Below are positions 12,481-24,880 of a stretch of DNA of 64,000 nucleotides, one piece after another. How positions within the stretch are numbered: the stretch's first letter is position 1; each line of letters begins with the position of its first letter. The notes under the pieces were generated by a model, which worked only from the letters and a program-made list of their open reading frames with translations, was not told where the DNA came from and ran no database searches. Position numbers and translations under genes: made by a program. Origin of the DNA: Lycium barbarum (lineage: Eukaryota; Streptophyta; Magnoliopsida; Solanales; Solanaceae); NCBI RefSeq assembly GCF_019175385.1, contig NC_083341.1:88190321-88254320 (forward strand), read 5' to 3'.

Positions 12481-13133
12481 CGCATCTGCCTTGTTTTATT
12501 ATTGTTTTCTTAATGCCCCTGCGTATGCTCGCAGCCGCATTGCACCGCACCTGCATTTCTTTATTATTTTCAAATGCCCCTGCGTATGCTCGCAGCCGCA
12601 TTGCACTGAACCTGCATGCTTCGCCGAAGCAAAGGCGTTACATAGCACGACCGTTCTTCATCCTACACTTGCTAGGACCATTCTAACAACACTGGGGCAA
12701 AATTTTGATTGGACGATCAAAATTTGCCACAGCATCCATTAGTTATCACCTTTCGAACTACATTGACCTAATTCTCTTGATTGACGAGATATGTAGGAAG
12801 TTCTATGCAGAGTTCGGTCACATCGGGACGAGAATCATTCTTTCCCCAGCAAGTATGCAATCTTGCACCGTCCCAGTATCTCGTAGCTCGATATTGGGGG
12901 CAATTTTGGAAGCGACGATGAGGGTGTACGAACATTTTTTTTCAGCCCTGAACAATCCTTCCCATTTTATCATTTATCTATTCATGGCAACCCTACCTAC
13001 AGACTGAGAGTATTGTCAAAGCTCTACCAACGTCTGGCCTCTTTCTCCGTACATATTCTTTTAACAATTCTTTGTCGAGCCAAAATAGGCTACATGTCAA
13101 CGTCTTCGTCCGAAAACTCTTTCATCGTCTCCG

Positions 13134-13150
13134 GTCGAAGGGGGACAAGT
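13134..13150 (+). promoter_or_regulatory. Polypurine tract of nested element
   Basis: GGTCGAAGGGGGACAAG(T) immediately precedes the right LTR, the position of the plus-strand primer. Confidence 0.7.
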
Positions 13151-14815
13151 TGTTGACACCTAATTTTGGCTCGACGTGCTTAAAATTAACGTTTGGGGGG
13201 GGGGGGGGGGCTGATTCGTTAAAGAGCACGAAATACATTTTTTTACACATTTTTACATTTTTTTCAACAATTTATTGATGATTATCCTTATTTTAGGAAT
13301 TTTCTCAATTTATTGTCATTTTTTCAAGAATCATTATTTTGCACATGTACAGCGTAATATTATCATTTTTTGTGCAATTAATAATTGTTTCTTAATTTTA
13401 TAGCAATACATTTTCATATCATAGACATTAAAGTTTATATTTTATACTTGCGTTATTATTTATACATGTATTAATTAACTATATGTTAGTACAGTCTGAC
13501 AGTGCAGAGAAAATCGGAGTAATTAATTTTTTCAACGCAGAGTAAAATCCGATCAAGTCAAGGTTTTATCATTTTTTTTAAAAAAAAAGGGGATTAAGGT
13601 AAGCATTGAGGAGACAAAAGGGTGCAATCTTCTATTCTTTGGACAAAACAGGGGCCATTTTGCATTATAAGAAAAGGAGGGGGTATTCATCTTCTACATA
13701 ATACACACACACTTAATTTTCAGATTTTTAACTCTCTTCCAACAAAAGAAACCCTAAACATTTTCCCTCCTCTCATATTTTTTTCCCACAGCCGCCGCTG
13801 CCCACCACCACAAAACCAGCCCTTTTCCTCGCGAATCCCCTTCACTCCCGAACCTCCAGCAGCCTCCGGTGAACTCCAACCACCACAACACCACCAAAAC
13901 AATCCCCACTTCATCTTCTTCGCTGCTCCGGCGAGGAGCTTCAAGCTCCGGTGAACCGGAGCAGCCAGCGAGCAACCACACCACCCTTCACCATTTTTTC
14001 TGCTCTTTTTCCTCCCTTTTCTCTTTATTATAGTTTCTAGCTAGAGCCACTCCATTTTTCTCTTCAGTTTCAAAGGCTCACTTTTTCCTTGTTTCTTGTT
14101 TCAAGAGTTTCGTTTAGTTTCAAGATTTTCACACAAAAACTAGCCCACTTGTGCTTCAGAATAATCTGGGGCTTTAGAGAAAATCTTGATGCTAAACTTA
14201 CTATTTTTCATCTTTGAAATTCATGTCCGCAATTCTGAGTGAACTCTTACTTTCTGATTTTATAATAATAAATTCCACATATAGGCGCAGGACCCATTTG
14301 GTGCAATCTTTCTCTGTTGTCTTCCTCTACTGGTTCTACTACATCTCACAAAATCAAATCAATTATGCTCCTTAATTAATTCTCATCTAAATAACTATTT
14401 CTATTATTACATACACATAGATATAAATATTCATATTACTCTTTATTTGCTCACCAAAATCACTATTCTGGGGTCCTGCTAATTTTGCAATTATTGTACC
14501 ACTATTGTACCTAAGTTTTGGTCATAAAAAAATATTTGGTCATGGCATCATCAAGTGGGACATCATCAGGGTCAGGTTCAGGGTCATATACAATTCGAAA
14601 GACAGTTTGGCCGATGAAGAAATTTCCGTCGATTTCCAAGGCCTTCCATGTACAAAGACGGATTTTTATTTTAAGTTTATTTATTATTTTTTAATTCATC
14701 CGATAATTATTTATTTTCTTACTAACATTTTTTATTAAGTCTCATGCAGGTATCTGAAGTTATTTTTTGGAAGATGGCACTCAAAGAAGTTCAAATAGCT
14801 TCTTAAATTCTTTGT

Positions 14816-14855
<40 letters not shown>

Positions 14856-15646
14856 ACATTCTTAAATTATGCAAGCATAAAATATAGTGAAACTTTACTT
14901 TTTAGGGTGTAGGCTAGTGGTATTTATTTATGATCTGCTTAGGTGATTTAAATTTTATGTGTTTTAGATAAATTAATATTAGACAGTTATTATTTTTGTA
15001 GTTAATATTCTGATAGTTATCATGTTTCGCTAGAGTTTTAATTCAATAGCTTAGCACACTTAAGTGAATAAATTGGGTGATTTGTCTCAATATTTAGGCT
15101 TTAGAATGTACTCTCATAATTAATTGATTAGGCGTACATACTTAACTAGTTAAATTAGTTAACTCACTTCGAGTGCAAAATAATTTCATGTCCATTTTCT
15201 TTTTATACCTTTGTCACATACCCAAGTTTCTAAGTTGCACATAACCTTTTTTAAAAAAAGTAATTATTATATCACATATGTAAAAAATACATATTGCACG
15301 ATTATTTATGTGAATAGTCATATTAGTTATTCTTTAGTCTAAATTCTACTAATTTTTGTAAGTAATAATCAAGCCTTTTTACACATCCCTCGAATAGTTA
15401 AATTGGTCCAGCCGGGAACCACATTTTTGGATTCTGAAGGATGCCTAACACCTACCCTTCGGAATAATTTGAACCCTTACCTAGAATCTCACTTATTTTC
15501 GTAGACCATGTTAAGTTGCATATATTAATAATTTATAGGTACCCTAGTATACCTTAAATGCTAGGTGGCGACTCTGTACATAATTAATTATTTCAGAGCT
15601 CCATAAGTTGTGCTTTGTTTAGCCTTGGTAAAAATAAGGTGCAACA
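13151..15646 (+). repeat. Right LTR of nested element
   Basis: 2496 bp, nearly identical to 5922-8415. Differences seen are homopolymer/TA-run lengths and about ten substitutions, several of them in the last 300 bp. Confidence 0.92.
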
Positions 15647-15651
15647 GACTC

Positions 15652-17511
15652 AACTGAAAAGAGGGTGGAAACATATAACTCTCGGGTGGATCAGATCCCG
15701 GGGGCTCCGCCTATTCTGAAAGGACCGGATTTGAAGAGGTACATTCAAAGGCCTTTTCCTCCGAGTGCGGCTCCGAAATTGATCCGAAGAGGTTCAAAAT
15801 GCCGGATATCCAGAAATATGACGGCACAACGGACCCGCAGGAACACGTGACTTCATACACCTGTGTCATAAAAGGCAATGACGTCGAAGAGGATGAAATT
15901 GAATCCGTGTTGTTGAAAAAGTTTGGGGAAACTCTGTCGAAGGGAGCATTGACTTGGTACGACCATCTGCCTGAGCATTCAATCACTTCTTTCGAAATGC
16001 TTGTGGATACGTTCATAAAAGCTCATGCCGGTGCCAAAATGGTGCAGGCCCGTAAGGCGGATATTTTCCGTATAGCCTAAAGGGATGATGAGTTATTACG
16101 TGAATTTGTCAACCGGTTCCAAAGGGAACGGATGGAGCTCCCTCCTGTTCCGGAGGAATGGGCTGCGCAAGCTTTTACTAAAAGGCTTAATCCTCGAAGC
16201 TCGACGACCTCGTTCAAGCTAAAAGAAAACTTGCTAGAATACGAGGCTGTGACCTGGGCTGATGTTCATAACAGGTATGAATCAAAGATCCGGGTAAAGG
16301 ATGACCAACTTGAGCTCCTCCCGGGACCTGTAAATATGAGCAAAAGCTTTGAGAGATCGAGGAAAAATTATGAGCCGGAGTCAAGACCATCGAGGGAAAG
16401 GTACAGGCCGTACTTTCATTCAGAAAAGCCAAGCTTCAGGTCGGAAAAATCAAGGGTTGGTCCCAGCCAGTTCTCCGGTAGGGATGATAAACGGACCGAG
16501 CGGCCGTCGAACAGTCGAGGTCTGTCATTTAGAAGTGATGCCGGGAGCTCAGCTACCAATAGAGACCTGCCGAGGATATCGGAGTACAACTTCAGTATCA
16601 ATACCTCAGATCTCGTCTCGGCCATAGACCGTATCGCAGAAGCAAGATGGCCGAGACCATTGAGATCAGATCCCGATCAGCGGGACCTGAACGTGATATG
16701 TGAATACCCCGGAACCCATGGGCACAGAACTGAAGACTGTCGCCAATTGAGAGAGGAGGTGGCCCGGTTACTGAAAAATGGTCACCTTCGTGAATTCCTG
16801 AGTGAGCGAGCTAAAGGCCACTACAAGGAAAGGGAGTCAAACAAACGGGCTGAACCGGTGGAACCTCAGCATGTAATCAACATGATAATCGGGGGTATGG
16901 ATGCGCCTCGAGGCCCGGTGATGAAACGGACAAAGTTTTCCATTGTACGTGAGAAGCGCAGCCGGGATTACATGCCCGAAGGTTCCATCTCCTTCAACAA
17001 CGAGGATGCAGAAGGCATCATTCAACCGCACAATGATGCTTTGGTAATTTCTATTATTATTTTCAAATCACAAGTCAAGCGTATTTTGATTGACCCAGGT
17101 AGCTCAGCCAATATCATCCGGTGGAGAGTAGTCGAACAACTGAGACTACTCGATCAGATCGTACCTGTAACTCGAGTACTCAGCAGGTTTAATATGGCGA
17201 GTGAAACTACAAATGGGGAGATTTCTTTGCCGGTCAATATTGACGGCACCATTCAGCAGACGGTGTTCTATGTCATCGAAGGAGACATGAAGTATAATGC
17301 TTTGCTCGGTAGACCATGGATACATAGCATGAGGGTTGTCCTATCGACATTACATCAGCTGTTGAAATTCCCAACACCGGAGGGGGTGAAAACCATCCGA
17401 GGAGAACAGCCCGCTGCAAGGGAGATGTTTGCGGTTGAGGAAGCGCCACTCATTCCCCAAAAAAGGGATCCGAAAGAGGACGAGCCAATCAGTGGCAAGA
17501 ACTCTAAATAG
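15652..17511 (+). pseudogene. gag (C-terminal part) and protease of the Tat-type element
   Basis: The frame continues from 5921 after removal of the nested element. A 1-nt loss near 15783 shifts it into the frame used by the rest of pol. The motif MPDIQKYDGTTDPQEHVTSY marks the Gag retrotransposon core, with TAA at 16078-16080 inside it. A zinc-knuckle-like segment (CEYPGTHGHRTEDC, about 16700-16740) follows. The aspartic protease active site is ILIDPGSSANII, Asp codon 17092-17094. The Pro after Asp is, from memory, usual in this lineage. The frame ends at TAG 17509-17511 before RT. The product would be capsid plus polyprotein-processing protease. Confidence 0.88.
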
Positions 17512-19143
17512 CAACTAAAGTGTATGGGTTCGACAGCGGAGCAGCAGGGGTCGGACCCGGGGTATGAAGAAGATGATTTCGGTGTACCTAGATCTTTAGT
17601 CTTATCGGATGACTCGGATGAAACCAAGTCTACAGTGGAGGAGCTGGAGCAAGTCATCTTGTTTGAATATCTACTGAATAGAAAGGTATACCTGGGCACG
17701 GAGTTAACCTCGGAGCTCAGGAACAAGTTAATTAAGTTTCTTAAAGCTAACGCCGATTGCTTCGCATGGTCCCATATAGATATGACAGGTGTGCCACCGG
17801 AAGTAACAACTCACAAGCTCAGCCTCGACGGGAGATTTCCCCCGGTGAAGCAGAAGCGGAGGCCTATGGCAGAACCGAAGCATGCCTTCGTAAAGGATGA
17901 GGTAACAAAGCTTTTGAAAATAGGCTCTATTCGGGAGGTAAAATACCCGGATTGGCTGGCTAACGTAGTGGTGGTGCCGAAAAAAGGTAATAAATTTAGA
18001 ATGTGCGTTGATTATAAGGATTTAAACAAAGCATGCCCGAAGGATTCATTTCTGATGCCTCACATCGATAGAATGATCGATGCGACGGTCGGGCATGAGA
18101 TGTTGAGTTTTCTCGACGCTTACTCCGGGTACAACCAAATCTGGATGCACCCGGAGGATCAAGAGAAAACATCCTTTATTACCCGGTACGGGACTTACTG
18201 TTACAATGTCATGCCCTTCGAATTAAAAAATGTCGGTGCAACTTACCAACACCTAGTTAATGGGATGTTCGAAGAACAGATAGGAAAAACAATGGAAGTT
18301 TATATTGATGACATAGTTGTCAAGTCCCTGGAAACAGAAGACCATTTAAAACATTTGCAGGAAACCTTCGATGTGCTCTGTATATACAACATGAAGCTTA
18401 ACCCGGAGAAATGTGCCTTCGGTGTCCGGTCGGGCAAGTTCTTGGGTTTCATGGTGTCCAACCGAGGGATTGAAATTAACCCAGACAAGATCAAAGCAAT
18501 CAAGGATATTGAAGTGGTAAATAACGTCAAAGGAGTGCAAAGACTCACCGGAAGGATAGCAGCGTTGAGTCGATTCATATCGAGGTCTTCGGATAAAAGC
18601 CACCGTTTCTTCTCCTTATTAAGGAAGAAGAATGACTTCGTTTGGACACCGGAATGTCAAAAAGCATTGCAAGAGTTAAAAAGGTACTTGTCTAGCCCAC
18701 CTCTACTGCACACACCGAAAGCGGACGAACAATTGTTTCTCTATCTTGTCGTATCCGAGGTAGCAGTAAGTGGTGTTTTGGTCTAAGAAGAATCAGGTAC
18801 GCAATTCCCTATATATTATGTGAGTAGAACTTTAGGGGATGCGGAGACCCATTATCCCCACCTTGAAAAGTTAGCATTGGCATTGGTAAGTGCTTCTAGA
18901 AAACTCAAACCCTACTTCCAATGCCATCCGATATGCGTAGTGACTACTTACCCTCCAAAGAACATCATGCATAAACCGGAATTATCGGGTAGACTAACTA
19001 AATGGGCCGTAGAGGTTAGCGGATATGATATCGAATTTAAGCCTCGGACGGCCATTAAGTCCCAAATTTTGGCCGATTTCGTGGCAGATTTCACTCTGGC
19101 CATGATCCCCGAGGTTGAGAAAGAACTTCTGCTAACCTCGGGA
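17512..19143 (+). pseudogene. Reverse transcriptase and first RNase H of the Tat-type element
   Basis: RT motifs run in order from about 17850: VVVVPKKGNKFRMCVDYKDLN, FLDAYSGYNQIWM, and the catalytic YIDD at 18301-18312, then FLGFMVSNRGIEINPDKI. The first RNase H/connection follows (YYVSRTLGDAETHYPHLEKL to ILADFVADF), interrupted by TAA 18784-18786. It is in the same frame as the upstream gag/protease and downstream integrase. RT copies the element RNA to DNA in cytoplasmic particles. The active-site residues are intact but the polyprotein is not. Confidence 0.93.
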
Positions 19144-19560
19144 AGAGCTTCGGGTATTTGGTCGTTACACACGGATGGGGACTCAAACCTTAGAGGTTCC
19201 GGGCTAGGAATCGTCCTTAGAACTCCCGCCGGAGATGCCATTCGACAATCCATTAGAACTATTAAATTGACTAACAATGAAGACGAGTATGAGGCTATGA
19301 TTGCAGGTTTGGAATTAGCTCGGAGTATGGGGACTGAAATAATCGAAGAAAAATGCGACTCTCTTTTGGTCGTTAACCAGGTGAATGGCGTCTTCGAGGT
19401 TAAAGACGAACGGATGCAAAGGTATCTGGAAAAAATCCAAGTGATACTGCACTGATTTAAAGAATGGACCATGCAGCATGTACACAGGGAGCAGAACAGC
19501 GAAGCCGATGCATTGGCCAATTTGGGCTCTTCAGTCAAAGGGGAAGAAATTAACCCCGGC
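19144..19560 (+). pseudogene. Second (archaeal-type) RNase H of the Tat-type element
   Basis: Contains LHTDGDSNLRGSGLGIVL (first catalytic Asp), NNEDEYEAMIAGLELA (Glu), CDSLLVVNQVNG (Asp) and, after TGA 19453-19455, EQNSEADALANLGS (final Asp). A second RNase H behind the gypsy RNase H is the defining acquisition of the Tat lineage. It would remove template RNA during reverse transcription. Confidence 0.88.
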
Positions 19561-20853
19561 ACCATGGTACAGTTAATGAATTCGACGATAGAAACCGGGC
19601 ATGCTAAAATAAACACGATGGGTCTAACATGGGATTGGCGCAACAAGTACGTCGACTACTTGCAGGATGAAAAGCTCCCAAGTGACCTAAAAGAATCACG
19701 GTCATTGAGGACAAAAGCAACACGATTCTGCTTAGTGGACGGCCAATTGTATCGACGGTCCTTCTTCAGGCCCTTGGCCAAATGTTTGGGTCCCGGAGAA
19801 ATCGAGTATGTTATGAGAGAAGTCCACGAGGGGACCTATGGAAACCACTCCGGTGCAGAAGCATTAGTCTAAAAAATTATCAGAGCCGGTTATTATTGGA
19901 ACCGGATGGAGGAAGATTCGAAGAATTTTGTCCGAAAATGTGATGGGTGTCAAAGACATGCCCCAATGATTCACCAACCGGGGGAGTTGCTACACTCGGT
20001 GATGTCACCTTGGCCCTTCATGAAGTGGGGAATGGACATTGTTGGTCCACTGCTATGGGCACCAGGTAAGACCCGTTTTATTTTGTTTATGACTGACTAT
20101 TTCTCTAAATGGGTTGAAGCGCAGGCCTTCGAAAAGATTAGGGAAAAGGAAGTTATTTACTTTATATGGGACCACATTATCTGTCGTTTCGGCATCCCGG
20201 CCGAGATAACTTGTGATAACGGTCCTCAGTTCATTGGCAGCAAAGTCAATAATTTCCTCGAGGGGTTGAAAATCAAGAAAATTGTATCAACTCCGTATCA
20301 CTCGAGTGCAAACGGACAGGCAGAATCCAAAAATAAAACAATAATTCAAAATCTAAGGAACAGACTTGAAACATAGAAGCATCACTGGAGGGAGGTGCTC
20401 CCAGAGGTATTCTGGGCTTACAGAACCACAACAAAATCAAGCACGGGAGAAACACCTTTCTCGTTGGTCTACGGGGCTGAAGCCCTCATCCCCGTAGAAG
20501 TTAGCGAACCGAGTCTCCGGTTCAGATACGCCACAGGTGAATCAAAGGAGGAGGCCATGGCCATAAAACTCGACCTCACGGATGAACTTCGTGAAAATGC
20601 GTTGGTCCGAATTGCAGCCCAGAAACAGAGAATGGAAAGGCACTACAACCGGATGGCCAATTTTCGACATTTCCAACTTGGGGACTTGGTGCTTCGAAAA
20701 GTTACTTTGAACACCAAGAATCCCAACGATGGTAAGTTGGGTCCGAACTGGGAAGGGTCGTACAAGATAACCGGAATAACGGGTAAATGTCGTATCAGCT
20801 GGAATCCATGGAAGGACAACGGTTGCGCAATAACTAGAACGTGGCACATTTGA
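19561..20853 (+). pseudogene. Integrase of the Tat-type element
   Basis: An H2C2 zinc-binding region (HEGTYGNH ... CDGCQRH) is broken by TAA 19870-19872. The catalytic core has Asp 20035-20037 (MDIVGP), Asp 20215-20217 (TCDNGPQF) and Glu 20323-20325 (GQAESKNKT). The second Asp and the Glu are 35 residues apart, as in DDE integrases. TAG 20374-20376 interrupts before the C-terminal DNA-binding part (WAYRTTTKSSTGETPF and FQLGDLVLRKV). The end is degenerate. No chromodomain is seen, as expected for Tat. Confidence 0.92.
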
Positions 20854-21993
20854 AGAGATACTACTGCTAAGGTATGGACACTTGCCCTTGTGCTTATATT
20901 TTGCTAATCTTTCTTTTTTGCAGGAATTCGAGTACCAGATGAAGTTAGATGTTAGGTCTGAAAACACGTGTTGCACTCTTTTCCTTAGTACGGTTTTGTC
21001 CCAAATTAGGTTTTCCGACAAGGTTTTTAACAAGGCAACAAGTACAACGTGTTACTTGATAAAAACGAATGTAAGTATCCGAAAATTCGGGGGTACCATA
21101 CAAGTGGGACTGGATAGTGCTTACCCGATCATACAGCTCGGATAAACACTAGGGGACTACTATACCCACATCGAGGCTTACCCTGGTAAACAGAAAACGA
21201 AACAACTCAACAAAGCAGAGCGCCATTAGGTCCTCGAAATTTTATTTCTCACCTTCGTCCAAAATCGGAACTTCTGTATTAGGTTTCGATGTAAGGACCA
21301 AACGATCAGAATGAATCGTGTCCATGTAGCATTTGCTACGGCAAAAACAGAAGGAAACAGACGAAATTCTCATATCATGTACGTACAAATACTTGCAATA
21401 CAAAGATTATTGAAAATTCAGATTATTGCATTTCGGATATGTCTTCTTGTTAAACACCCTACCCTGGTGATTACCGCCGAATTTCGGCATCGCTTTATTT
21501 AGATACCCTACACCGGGTACTACAGTCGAAATTCGATAAAGGCAATAAGGTCACATTGAACCGAGCCAAAATCTTTAACACCCTCGAATGGGGACTGCTA
21601 TATCATAATTTGCTAAGGCTGGGATTCAGGTGTCCGAACCTAATCCATGATGAATGAACTGGCGAAAAAATATCGGCCCTAAAATGCCTAATGTGATTCG
21701 TAGACGTCTGAATTCACAGAGCATAATTAAGTCCCATGGGCAAACAACTTGATCAAATCCCCGGACAAATAATACCGGAAAAAGTGTAATGTCGATAACG
21801 AGGCATAACCCGAAAAAATATCTCCGAGCAAAAGTCATAATAAACACAGATCAAAGAATAAAGAAAATCAACAAGGAAAATGCGCATTCCATATATGTAA
21901 GGTTTTTTACACCTGAAATTCCTACAAAGATTTAAAAAAAAAAAACAAGCCAAAAAGGCAAAGGAAAAATAAAGGCTAAGTACAGGCCCTGAT
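20854..21993 (+). other. Non-coding region between integrase and antisense ORF
   Basis: No convincing frame on either strand. Part of the long 3' non-coding region typical of Tat elements. Confidence 0.7.
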
Positions 21994-24286
21994 CTATCTG
22001 GTACAGCTGGAACCAGAACGCTCGAATACTGTCTGCTCGGAATCCTCAGAATCGGTATCAAGGGCTCTCTTGGCTTCCTCCTCGGTCTTTTTGGCTTCGA
22101 GTATCAGGGTCGGGAGGTCCCCAAAACCTTGCTGAGCTTGCTCGAGGGTGGCCCTCCGGGACTTCCACCGCTCATACTCCGCCGCAATTGTAGTATGGGC
22201 CTCGGCAGCCTCCACGTTCCTATGGGATTCTGCCAAGTCAACCTCAGCCTGGGCCAGTTTGTCCACCAATTCGGATCTCTCAACATCGAGGATTCTTTAA
22301 ACTTGAGTAGCCAACTCGAGCTTAGCCTTCAGGAGGTCATTGGCCTCGGCTGTCTCCTCGAATTTGGTTTTGAGCTCTTCGCATATTCGGGCCCTATCCT
22401 CGGCTTTCTGCTCGAATACCCTCAACTGGTCCTTGTACTCGGCATTCTCGGATTCGAGCCACTAATGCCTCTCGACCATGTTCACGACATCAGTCTTGAC
22501 CGAGTCAAGCTCCCCCCGGAGTTGAGAGATAGTGGCTTCGAGCTCACCAAGCCTCGAAGAAAAACGAGCATTATCTTGGCTAAGGCCTACCTTGTTCGTT
22601 TCCAGAAGCCGGTTCTTCTCGACCATCCCAGCCAACTCATCCTTTAACCGAAGGTTTTCGGCCTTCACTGCTTCGAGCTCGGTTCAATTGATCCTCCTTC
22701 ACTTGCAAAAGGTGCTGGAACTTCTCCGTTTCCCGACCCTGGGCGTCCAGCTGGCCCCTAAGGTCGTCAACGTCTTACTGAACACGGATGAAGGCTTCAT
22801 TGACGAGCAGTTGATCGTGGCCGTTGGTCCGGTTTCTCCATGACCTTTACCTTTATGAACCCGGACCTTCTAATCCTTTGCATGGGGGTCTCCTCGGATG
22901 AAGCATCACCTGAAATGTCAACATATTCAATCGACCTTAGAGGAGTTGGGTAAAGAACTTCTTCCCCACTTGTGTGCAATGCCGGAGCTGACGGTCCTTC
23001 CCCGGCTGAAGGAAGTGGTGGTATCCTCCTCTGGAATAGAAGCAACGGAAGGGGTCACACCGACCCTCCGAACGAGGAAATCGGGCTCTGTTTCATCTCT
23101 TAGAGTCCGAACGACGCTTCTTGCCCTCTTCTTCGGTTTCTACCCTTTGTCCGAGGGCTTTCTCCGCCTTTTGTTGGCAACAGCAATGATACGGGATGTA
23201 CCTGCTGAATCAAATTCAGGAGCCGGCGCAGCTAGCTCGGCTGCTGGCTCCGGTCTGTGCTCCACCGGACCCTTGGGTAAACCTAAATAACGAAGAAGTT
23301 ATGAAAAAGGGGAAAGGAAAAGATAGAAAATGCGATAAATTCCGACCCAAGCATAGTATTACCGTGGTTTTGAGCGACCCATCAGCCACGCGACAGGTGT
23401 CCCCGTGTCCGTGCTTCATGGGTGTGTTGGTTAAAGAGAGCACCAACCCATTCATTCATGTTCCGGACAGCCGGAGGTATCCATGCCACGGCCGGTATAA
23501 AGAAGGGAAGAAATCGTGTTAATACGAAAGGGAAAGCGTCTGACAAAGCATTCAAGTGTAACTATTAAAAGAATTGAGAAACTTACGATTATCATTCCAC
23601 CTCTCCGGAAAGGGCATATAGTTGGTTGGAATAATGTCCACGGTCCTTACCCGGACGTAGCGTTCTAGCCAACCTCAGTCTCTGTCTTCATCCATCTTCG
23701 AAAAGATCGGGTTCCGACTTCTCTTGGCGAGCTTTATCACACCCCCTCGGAACAACCTCGGGGAATATAACCGGATGAAGTGAGCCATCGTAAACTCCTT
23801 CTTTACGTCGTTGGCCAACAGCCGGAGGCAGGCCACGGTCCTCCAGACTATCGGACCAATTTGAGCCAGGGTCACATTATATGTCCGGCACATATCCAAA
23901 ATAACCGGGTCGATCGGGGGGTCGAACTTGAGTGTAAAAGGATAGGTGTAAACGTACAGGAAGCCCTCCCGATGATCGGTGATCGATTCATCGGGCCCGG
24001 GGGCAAACACTTGCACCGAACAGTTGTCCCATCTGCAGTCAGCCCGTACTTGATCGAGTTTGTCCTCGATAATGGACGATGGATATCGCCTTACATCGAA
24101 CCCTCTATCAGCAACCGGAGAAGGATTCTCAACTTCAAACTCTTTGTTATAGTTAGGTTTGGACGGTACTATGTCCAAAGCAGTGGGCTCAACGATGGTT
24201 TTTTCCTTGGGTTGTGAAGTTGGCTCGGTTCCTTGAGAAGAAACCGAGGGAACATCCTGGGAGGTGGTTTCGGTGTTGGCAGATAT
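21994..24286 (-). pseudogene. Antisense extra ORF of the Tat-type element (coiled-coil protein)
   Basis: Read on -, exon 1 runs 24286 to 23587 and ends at a GTAAGT donor (23586-23581). A middle exon ends at 23363 before GTAATA. A third part from about 23282 (after TTATTTAG) runs to TGA at 21994. The N-terminal part (HREGFLYVYTYPFTLKFDPP, WRTVACLRLLANDVKKEFT) resembles Pfam Transposase_28, the putative plant gypsy-type domain. The C-terminal third is heptad-rich coiled coil (about 22680-22000). Breaks include TGA at 23675-23677 and 23382-23384, several later stops, and ATA where a start ATG would be expected (24284-24286). Extra antisense ORFs downstream of pol are documented in Tat elements; their function is unknown. 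Confidence 0.78.
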
Positions 24287-24863
24287 TTGAATTAGATAAT
24301 GGAAAAGGAGATTCGGTGAACTTGATAAGGGAGAAGGAACAAGTTACAAAAAATAATAAGAGTGAAGAAGCAGTTGAGAGAAAATTTCAAAATGGCAAAG
24401 TGAGAAAATAAGCAAAGTAGCACTTTCAGTCAAAAGAACAACAGTAGAGAAGTTGACAAAGTTGGTCTTTTTATGATCGAAACAAATAGGAAGGGGGATG
24501 ATCACGATCAAAGAAGAAAAATGGAGAGAAGAATGATCAGTGAGTGAAAGAAGTAAAGAATGAGAAGTGAAAATGGTAAAATGAGGGGGTTAAAAGCCTT
24601 ATATAGGCATGAGGGACCGAGACGGTTACAAAGCCCAGCCAACCGGGGGATGCCACGTGTCCCACAATTAATGAGACGTGATTTGAAACGACGTGCGTTA
24701 CGGCGGTTACCAAAGTTGGCCGTTCGAGATGAGACACGTGGCTGATGGCAGAGGGACGTGATATAATTGTTCCCGCCAAAATGAAAAGATAAGGACGAGC
24801 TTATGAAACAGCCGGTTTGGTGACTCATCCACTTCGCGTTACTCCAGTAAAACTACGGTCCAG

Positions 24864-24880
24864 GAAGTGTGGGGACTATC
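24864..24880 (+). promoter_or_regulatory. Polypurine tract of the Tat-type element
   Basis: The purine-rich GGAAGTGTGGGGACTATC abuts the right LTR, in the plus-strand priming position. Confidence 0.65.

Larger units (their letters stand above)
8437..13150 (+). other. Non-coding internal region of nested element
   Basis: No frame resembles gag, protease, RT, RNase H or integrase on either strand. The region holds A- and T-tracts, three copies of a roughly 70-bp motif (about 9223-9290, 9371-9440, 12756-12825) centred on GAACTACG..CACCTGATTCTC and GAGATACGTAGG, repeated GGCATGCAACCC strings (10117-10240), and a 104-bp tandem array. It ends in a purine-rich tract just before the right LTR. Confidence 0.85.
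5922..15646 (+). mobile_element. Nested non-coding LTR retrotransposon (LARD-like)
   Basis: Two LTRs of about 2.5 kb (5922-8415 and 13151-15646) start TGTTGACACC and end GTGCAACA. They flank a 4.7-kb internal region with primer-binding site and polypurine tract but no recognisable gag or pol. A perfect duplication GACTC flanks it (5917-5921 and 15647-15651). Its removal restores the gag reading frame of the host element. I see about ten substitutions between the LTRs, so insertion was recent. It must have been mobilised by enzymes from elsewhere. Confidence 0.92.

Noticed and set aside
11486..12601. Open frames of 68-124 codons on both strands, and a CRISPR-like regular spacing
   Set aside because: They arise from the ~104-bp tandem array whose unit keeps frames open. 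Repeat and spacer are both repeated, and this is a plant genome, so neither genes nor CRISPR.
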